NCBI GenBank assembly: GCA_003695285.1
Contig: RFIL01000126.1
Coordinates: 1-9,853 of the forward strand
Source of the DNA: Calditrichota bacterium
GTDB lineage: Bacteria; Calditrichota; Calditrichia; RBG-13-44-9; J075
DNA length: 9,853 nt
Direction: 5' to 3'
Part shown: piece by piece, positions 8,147 through 9,853 of the stretch
Layout of the letters: each line of letters begins with the position of its first letter
Numbering within the stretch: position 1 is the stretch's first letter
The notes under the pieces: generated by a model
The model's input: only the letters and a program-made list of their open reading frames with translations
The model's database searches: none
Told to the model about the DNA's origin: nothing
Made by a program: the position numbers and the translations under genes

Positions 8147-9610
8147 TCATGAATACAACCTGCTGAGCTGTTGTTTCAGAACCAACCGCTCCCTTGAATT
8201 TAACACCCAGAAATAAGAAAGCAAGATAGAGAGGATACTAAAACCAACCCGCAAAAGAAATGACCAATCCCACAGATAATAAACTCCCATAAAACCAAAA
8301 ATCAACAGCCCCATTTTCAGGATGCGCATACCTTCTATAGGAATGGGATAAATACGTTGAGAAATCAGATAGATGGTAATCGCCATGGTCGCATAACTGA
8401 GTAAGGTCGCCATTGCTGCTCCGTAAATATACATGACAGGAAGAAGGATGAGATTGACAAGGATGTTGATGGCTGCTCCGCTCCCGGTAAATACTATCAT
8501 GTATTTGCTTCTGCCAGTAATGTAAAAACCCGGAGTAAGAATCACATATATCCCATAAAAACAATATGAGAGAAGAATAATGGGGATGATGGAAATCCCA
8601 CTCCAGTATTCTTTACCGAGGAGGTAAAATGAATCGAAGAAATGAAATGTCAGGATGTCCCTGATAAAGAATGTAGCCAGAAGTACAATGACCCCGGAAG
8701 CTACAACAAAATACGTTAACACCCGGGAATAGATTTCCTTGGCATTTGCCTGTTCAGCTATGTTCAAAAAGAAAGGTTGCCAGGCATTTCGAAACGCATT
8801 GACCAGTAACAACAAGATTGCTCCGAATTTATAACTGGCTCCATAAAGTCCCAGAGCATCTTTTCCCAGCACCGCAGGAACAATAAAGCGATCCACCATC
8901 TCGATGGTCGTATAAGCAATTCCGTGGGGTAAAAAGGGAAGCCCGAAAGCCAGCATTTCGCGAGCCAGGGAAAAATCCACTCTCAGGGTAAAGTATCGGA
9001 AGGCAATAGGAAGCATCACCAGCAGATTGATGATAGAAGCGGTGAGGCTGGTGTAGAGAATCCCCATCACCCCTTTTCTGAGCACCACAACGAAAAAAAC
9101 ATTTAACCCTAATTCCAGTAAGAACCGAAAAAGCTTAAACAGTGTAAATTGGATGGATTTCTCCTCTGCTCGTAGAATCAAATAAGGTAAATTCCCCAGA
9201 GCATCGAAGAATAAAATGAGCCCGGCTAATCGAACATAAGGAGCATAAGTTGGACTTTTTAATAATACCTCTCCCAATTGAGGACTGAAGACAACAATCA
9301 TCAGGGTGGTCAGCACACTGGTGGAAAGCAGGATAAAAAAAGTTGAGGAAAAAACAATTTTACGATCCCGCTTGCCGAGGAAAAAATAACGCAACATCGC
9401 GGAATCCATTCCATAAGAATAAACAAAATACATGAAAGCAATAAAGGTAAAAATCATCACATAATCACCGAATTCACTCCGGGATGGGATGTAATTCAGG
9501 TTGGTGTAAACCGGCAGGAGGATTAACCCGGAAAGCTTTTGAAATGCATTACTGATCGCATATATTGCCGAGTGCTGAGCGAGACGGGTTATTTGTTTAA
9601 AAATGCTCAT
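8147..9610 (-). CDS. Polysaccharide flippase, Wzx/MATE-like (MOP superfamily)
   Basis: This 487-residue membrane protein has about 14 hydrophobic segments, roughly at 15-37, 48-68, 85-108, 126-146, 160-178, 182-204, 219-240, 258-275, 298-316, 338-360, 370-392, 396-416, 429-447 and 452-470. The N-terminus (LAQHSAIYAISNAFQKLSG, then LLPVYTN) is typical of polysaccharide biosynthesis exporters such as Wzx and RfbX, which move undecaprenyl-linked glycan units across the inner membrane. MurJ is less likely because of this N-terminus. Length is normal and the gene is intact. No good ribosome binding site precedes the ATG at 9610. Substrate is unknown; no glycosyltransferase or polymerase gene lies in view. 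The GH57 gene follows after 40 nt and is probably co-transcribed. Confidence 0.9.
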   Translation of the reverse strand: MSIFKQITRLAQHSAIYAISNAFQKLSGLILLPVYTNLNYIPSRSEFGDYVMIFTFIAFMYFVYSYGMDSAMLRYFFLGKRDRKIVFSSTFFILLSTSVLTTLMIVVFSPQLGEVLLKSPTYAPYVRLAGLILFFDALGNLPYLILRAEEKSIQFTLFKLFRFLLELGLNVFFVVVLRKGVMGILYTSLTASIINLLVMLPIAFRYFTLRVDFSLAREMLAFGLPFLPHGIAYTTIEMVDRFIVPAVLGKDALGLYGASYKFGAILLLLVNAFRNAWQPFFLNIAEQANAKEIYSRVLTYFVVASGVIVLLATFFIRDILTFHFFDSFYLLGKEYWSGISIIPIILLSYCFYGIYVILTPGFYITGRSKYMIVFTGSGAAINILVNLILLPVMYIYGAAMATLLSYATMAITIYLISQRIYPIPIEGMRILKMGLLIFGFMGVYYLWDWSFLLRVGFSILSILLSYFWVLNSRERLVLKQQLSRLYS

Positions 9611-9694
9611 AGAAGGATCGTATCAAATAGCCGTAATTAAATCAATATTTTATCAATTGAATATGTTAAATATCGAACTACAGGTAAAACGCCT

Positions 9695-9711
9695 TAAGAA
9701 TAATATTCTTA
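9695..9711. promoter_or_regulatory. 17-bp palindrome, candidate operator
   Basis: TAAGAATAATATTCTTA has perfect 7-bp arms (TAAGAAT and ATTCTTA) around a 3-nt centre. It is 50 bases upstream of the plus-strand ATG and 85 from the flippase start. The size and symmetry suit a dimeric repressor or activator, but an AT-rich palindrome can arise by chance. No regulator gene is in view. Confidence 0.35.
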
Positions 9712-9751
9712 GCTCGATAACACAAGCGATAAGATTCTGTTCATTAAATCC

Positions 9752-9755
9752 AGGA
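9752..9755 (+). promoter_or_regulatory. Ribosome binding site of the TrpF-like gene
   Basis: AGGA lies five bases before the ATG at 9761 and supports this start for the partial plus-strand gene. Confidence 0.5.
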
Positions 9756-9760
9756 AAAAG

Positions 9761-9853
9761 ATGAAGAACATCATACAAATTGCCGGTATCAAAGACCTGC
9801 ACGAAGCCCTGATGCTTGTTGACGCCGGGGTGGATTGGCTGGGATTTCCTCTA
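9761..9853 (+). CDS. Phosphoribosylanthranilate isomerase-like protein, 5' part only
   Basis: The first 31 codons are visible and the frame is still open at the window edge. The sequence (MKNIIQIAGIKDLHEAL, then DAGVDWLGF) aligns by eye with the start of TrpF-type barrels, where beta strand 1 reads K-I-C-G-I, followed by a helix and strand 2 with G-A-D-x-L-G-F. TrpF converts phosphoribosylanthranilate to carboxyphenylaminodeoxyribulose phosphate in tryptophan synthesis. The strand-1 Cys, the general base in known TrpF enzymes, is Ala8 here, so ordinary TrpF activity is doubtful and no symbol is given. AGGA stands five bases before the ATG, supporting the start. The gene is divergent from the flippase. 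Fold assignment rests on a short stretch. Confidence 0.75.
   Translation, partial: MKNIIQIAGIKDLHEALMLVDAGVDWLGFPL

Larger units (their letters stand above)
9611..9760. promoter_or_regulatory. Divergent promoter region between flippase and TrpF-like gene
   Basis: These 150 AT-rich bases separate two divergent starts and so must hold both promoters unless transcription enters from outside. For the flippase, a weak minus-strand pair TTGATT and TACGAT with a 17-nt spacer ends only six bases before the ATG, so it is doubtful. For the plus-strand gene no convincing pair was found. A palindrome at 9695-9711 is the clearest signal. Confidence 0.5.

Overview
The window looks like chromosomal DNA from a bacterium of the Fibrobacteres-Chlorobi-Bacteroidetes (FCB) lineage or a close relative. 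The main reason is the very large alpha-2-macroglobulin on the minus strand. Its N-terminal helical region and its CSEQ thioester context (PYECSEQIFNRFYANS) resemble the roughly 1,900-residue Bacteroidetes-type proteins rather than the E. coli YfhM type. The placement is an inference from protein style and moderately AT-leaning base composition; no rRNA or other marker gene is present.

Layout, right to left along the minus strand: a 14-segment polysaccharide flippase (8147-9610); a cytoplasmic GH57 glycoside hydrolase (5932-8106), 40 nt downstream and probably in the same transcript; a 424-nt gene-free stretch with several inverted repeats (5508-5931); and an alpha-2-macroglobulin gene (1-5507) that runs off the left edge. 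At the right edge a divergent plus-strand gene starts at 9761. Its 31 visible residues match the first strand and helix of a phosphoribosylanthranilate isomerase (TrpF) barrel. The 150 nt between flippase and TrpF-like gene (9611-9760) must hold both promoters and carries a 17-bp near-perfect palindrome.

How the genes may work together: the flippase moves lipid-linked glycans across the inner membrane, GH57 enzymes act on alpha-glucans in the cytoplasm, and bacterial alpha-2-macroglobulins trap attacking proteases in the cell envelope. A link between the first two through glycan metabolism is plausible but unproven. The macroglobulin is separated by the long spacer and probably has its own promoter. 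I found no tRNA, rRNA, CRISPR array, intact insertion sequence or clear integron.

The most interesting points are the TrpF-like start in which the catalytic Cys position is Ala, and the 28-nt imperfect inverted repeat plus other stem-loops in the 5508-5931 spacer. Nothing here amounts on its own to a clearly new system.
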